From assembly GCF_014650455.1 (NCBI RefSeq), contig NZ_BMUZ01000025.1, positions 1 through 36,627 on the forward strand: DNA of 36,627 nucleotides, read 5' to 3'. The notes beneath the pieces were generated by a model. That model was given only the letters and a program-made list of their open reading frames with translations. It did not search any database and was not told where the DNA came from. A program made the translations under genes and the position numbers. This DNA is from Streptomyces xanthochromogenes (GTDB taxonomy: Bacteria > Actinomycetota > Actinomycetes > Streptomycetales > Streptomycetaceae). Of this stretch, positions 36,101 to 36,627 are shown piece by piece (the first letter of the stretch is position 1; each line of letters begins with the position of its first letter).

Positions 36101-36627
36101 GGATCGACGTTCGCGTGAACGAGCGGAGTGAGGACCGCGTCGGGGCCGAGCTCGACGAAGTTCTTCACGCCCTGCTCGGCCAGGCTCCCCACGGCGTCGG
36201 CGAAGCGGACCGTGCCGCGGAGCTGAGCGGCCCAGTACTCACCCGTCCGCAGGTCGTCGCCCTTGGCTGTCCGGCCGGTCAGGGTGGACACGACGGGCAG
36301 GACGGGCGGGTGATAGGTCAACCGGTCGGCCACGTGCCGGAACTCGGCCAGCACGGAGTCCATGTGCGAGGAGTGGAAGGCGTGACTGACCGTGAGCCGC
36401 GTGGTCTTCCGCCCGCGCCGCCGCAGCTCTTCGGCCACGGTTTCCGCGGTGTCGGCGTCGCCCGAAATCACCGTGGACGAAGGCGAGTTGACAGCAGCGA
36501 TACCCACCCCGTCACCGACCCCCGACAACAGAGCCGCCACCTCATCCTCACCCGCCTGCACCGCGAACATCGCCCCACCCGCACGAGCCGACTGCATCAA
36601 CCGCGACCGCGCCACCACCAAAGCCGC
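32083..36627 (-). CDS. terminal modular PKS, partial: (KS)-AT-DH-KR-ACP-thioester reductase
   Basis: The 3' 1514 codons of a PKS whose start lies beyond the right edge; the frame is open at 36627. It enters in the middle of an AT with HAFH (codons 36373-36384), so malonyl. Next is a DH with His in HVLDGSVVLP (35752-35754) and Asp in HPALLDAALH (35263-35265). The KR has GGTGSLG, HAAGVLDD and Tyr in QSTYAAAN (33922-33924), and the ACP has Ser in LGFDSL (33424-33426). No ER is present. Instead of a thioesterase it ends with a short-chain-dehydrogenase-like thioester reductase of about 370 residues: GASGFLG (about 33150-33170), VYHNGAQVHWLHPY, HYVSTVGVFAG, and the YxxxK pair in YLQSK (Tyr 32689-32691, Lys 32677-32679). 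This marks it as the last PKS, releasing an aldehyde (or an alcohol if reduced twice). It is followed by two strong hairpins. Confidence 0.93.
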   Translation of the reverse strand, partial: AALVVARSRLMQSARAGGAMFAVQAGEDEVAALLSGVGDGVGIAAVNSPSSTVISGDADTAETVAEELRRRGRKTTRLTVSHAFHSSHMDSVLAEFRHVADRLTYHPPVLPVVSTLTGRTAKGDDLRTGEYWAAQLRGTVRFADAVGSLAEQGVKNFVELGPDAVLTPLVHANVDPAGAAATGAIVPLLRRDSPEAESTVTALGRLHSHGVRVDWEAFFAGTGARRVPLPTYAFQRERYWIEASPDNGDPAHHGLRDVGHPLLGAAIGVTAEAEALFTSRVSLRTHPWLAGHVLDGSVVLPASAFVELAVRAGDEVGCDVLDELDTAVPLVIPERGTVRIQVAVGAPEDGRRPVTIHARPDEADVPWTLHAHGLLSLQGPGSADGLTSWPPSEAEPLDPDEVYGQLARTGARYSSAFRSLKAAWRLGDEVFAELALDEEARADAEGYLLHPALLDAALHTALLPARQGVPDGRARVVSAYRGVRLHASGASVLRARLTLDGDRVGAVVLADRAGAPVASIDSVETRPTGSDEVGDAAARAGDSLFRVDWAPVPLRSAGETVRWGVWDGTEAGGPELGGPRFSEPEEIAQAIASGVPIDAVVLRPAPFAGSDMVASAHDVTRRVLGLVQQWLADDRLAGTPLVVVTRDAMRVRDTDLVDPTATAVWGLLRSAQSEAPGRIVLVDTDTDTDVMGDTGNTGAGAYVGDGFLGVSPAALLAAGEPQVAIRSGRLLAPRLQRDENTVDTDHSARWDASGTVLITGGTGSLGALFARHLVRVHGVGHLLLTSRRGQDASGARELARELEALGAQVTIAACDVANRAELAALLSALPERHPLTGVIHAAGVLDDGLVEGQTPERLAAVLRPKVDAAWHLHDLTRDMDLSAFVLFSSIAAVLGGPGQSTYAAANSFLDGLAHRRAASGLTATSLAWGLWSQEGGISGGLEEADLKRIARSGFRPVTFDSGPVLLDLALRRGRPAPVASPIDVTAVRRQGDVPALLRGLVRTTPRRKVRDSGADVEPLAERLAALPEAEQRQLLNAAVLAEIAGVLGHADATRLDEQQPFPALGFDSLTGVELRNRLNALVGLRLPATLVFDHPTPAALAAYLRGELLQERPDDATAGRDSFDFGAEVRLADDIRPAADVVPVVTDPRDVLLTGASGFLGTFLLRDLLRTTDAVIHCLVRGSDESQAFARLRASMERYGAQDALDPGRVRIVVGDLARPRLGLSSADFDHLAETVDVVYHNGAQVHWLHPYQTLKNANVLGTEEVLRLAARHRTVPVHYVSTVGVFAGAAVAGVPLKVSDPTGPAEKLPSGYLQSKWVAEQLIGIARNRGLPVSVYRVDVISGDQENGACQTSDFVWLSMKGLIQAGAVPAEVGGRFHLLPVDYVSAAILHISRRPDADGRTFHLFNPSSVTLQECVRRLRSLGYPLDDVDWDAWRDRVHGDPANAIVPLLHAFEMMTGDTDAFYPPMDTTETEAALAGSGIVCPPVTEELFAKYVGYFARTGHFPPATAARS

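Overview
This window looks like part of a Streptomyces (or close relative) chromosome. It is very GC-rich with strong third-position GC bias, and it carries SARP, gamma-butyrolactone-receptor-like, HxlR and MerR regulators, rare TTA codons confined to a few genes, and a giant modular type I polyketide synthase (PKS). I see no tRNA, rRNA, CRISPR array or insertion sequence.

Layout. Positions 1-661 hold only a decayed reading-frame remnant. Positions 674-4687 hold a secreted DUF1906-type protein (+), a MerR regulator (-) and a Tat-exported flavin amine oxidase (+). Positions 5028-10220 hold tailoring and regulation: an acyl-CoA-dehydrogenase-fold flavin monooxygenase (-), an imine reductase (-) divergent from an HxlR regulator (+), a MmcQ/YjbR protein (+), an unrecognised 169-aa protein (-) and a flavin reductase (-). 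Positions 10539-36627 run entirely on the minus strand. In transcription order they are the terminal PKS (5' end outside the window), a TetR/GBL-receptor-like regulator, a type II thioesterase, a phosphopantetheinyl transferase, a large SARP regulator, a class III aminotransferase, and the PKS that starts the chain.

Pathway reading. The 4617-aa PKS has a decarboxylating KSQ loading module (Gln in place of the KS Cys) and two KS-AT-DH-KR-ACP modules. All visible AT domains carry the malonyl signatures GHSIG and HAFH, so acetyl plus two dehydrated extensions should give a dienoyl (sorbyl-like) chain. More modules must lie beyond the right edge. The last PKS ends in DH-KR-ACP followed by an NAD(P)H thioester-reductase domain instead of a thioesterase. 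It should therefore release an aldehyde, which the aminotransferase could turn into an amine. Cyclisation to an imine and reduction by the imine reductase would give a nitrogen heterocycle. This is the logic known for polyketide-derived alkaloids such as coelimycin and the cyclizidine-type indolizidines. The monooxygenase/flavin-reductase pair and the exported amine oxidase would be late oxidative steps. I cannot name the product.

Control. The SARP-type activator has an unusual architecture: SARP, then a degenerate class III cyclase-like region, then AAA. The SARP, the HxlR regulator and the flavin reductase each contain one TTA codon, which suggests bldA-dependent timing. Candidate operators are present upstream of the aminotransferase, imine reductase, monooxygenase, MerR and TetR-like genes.
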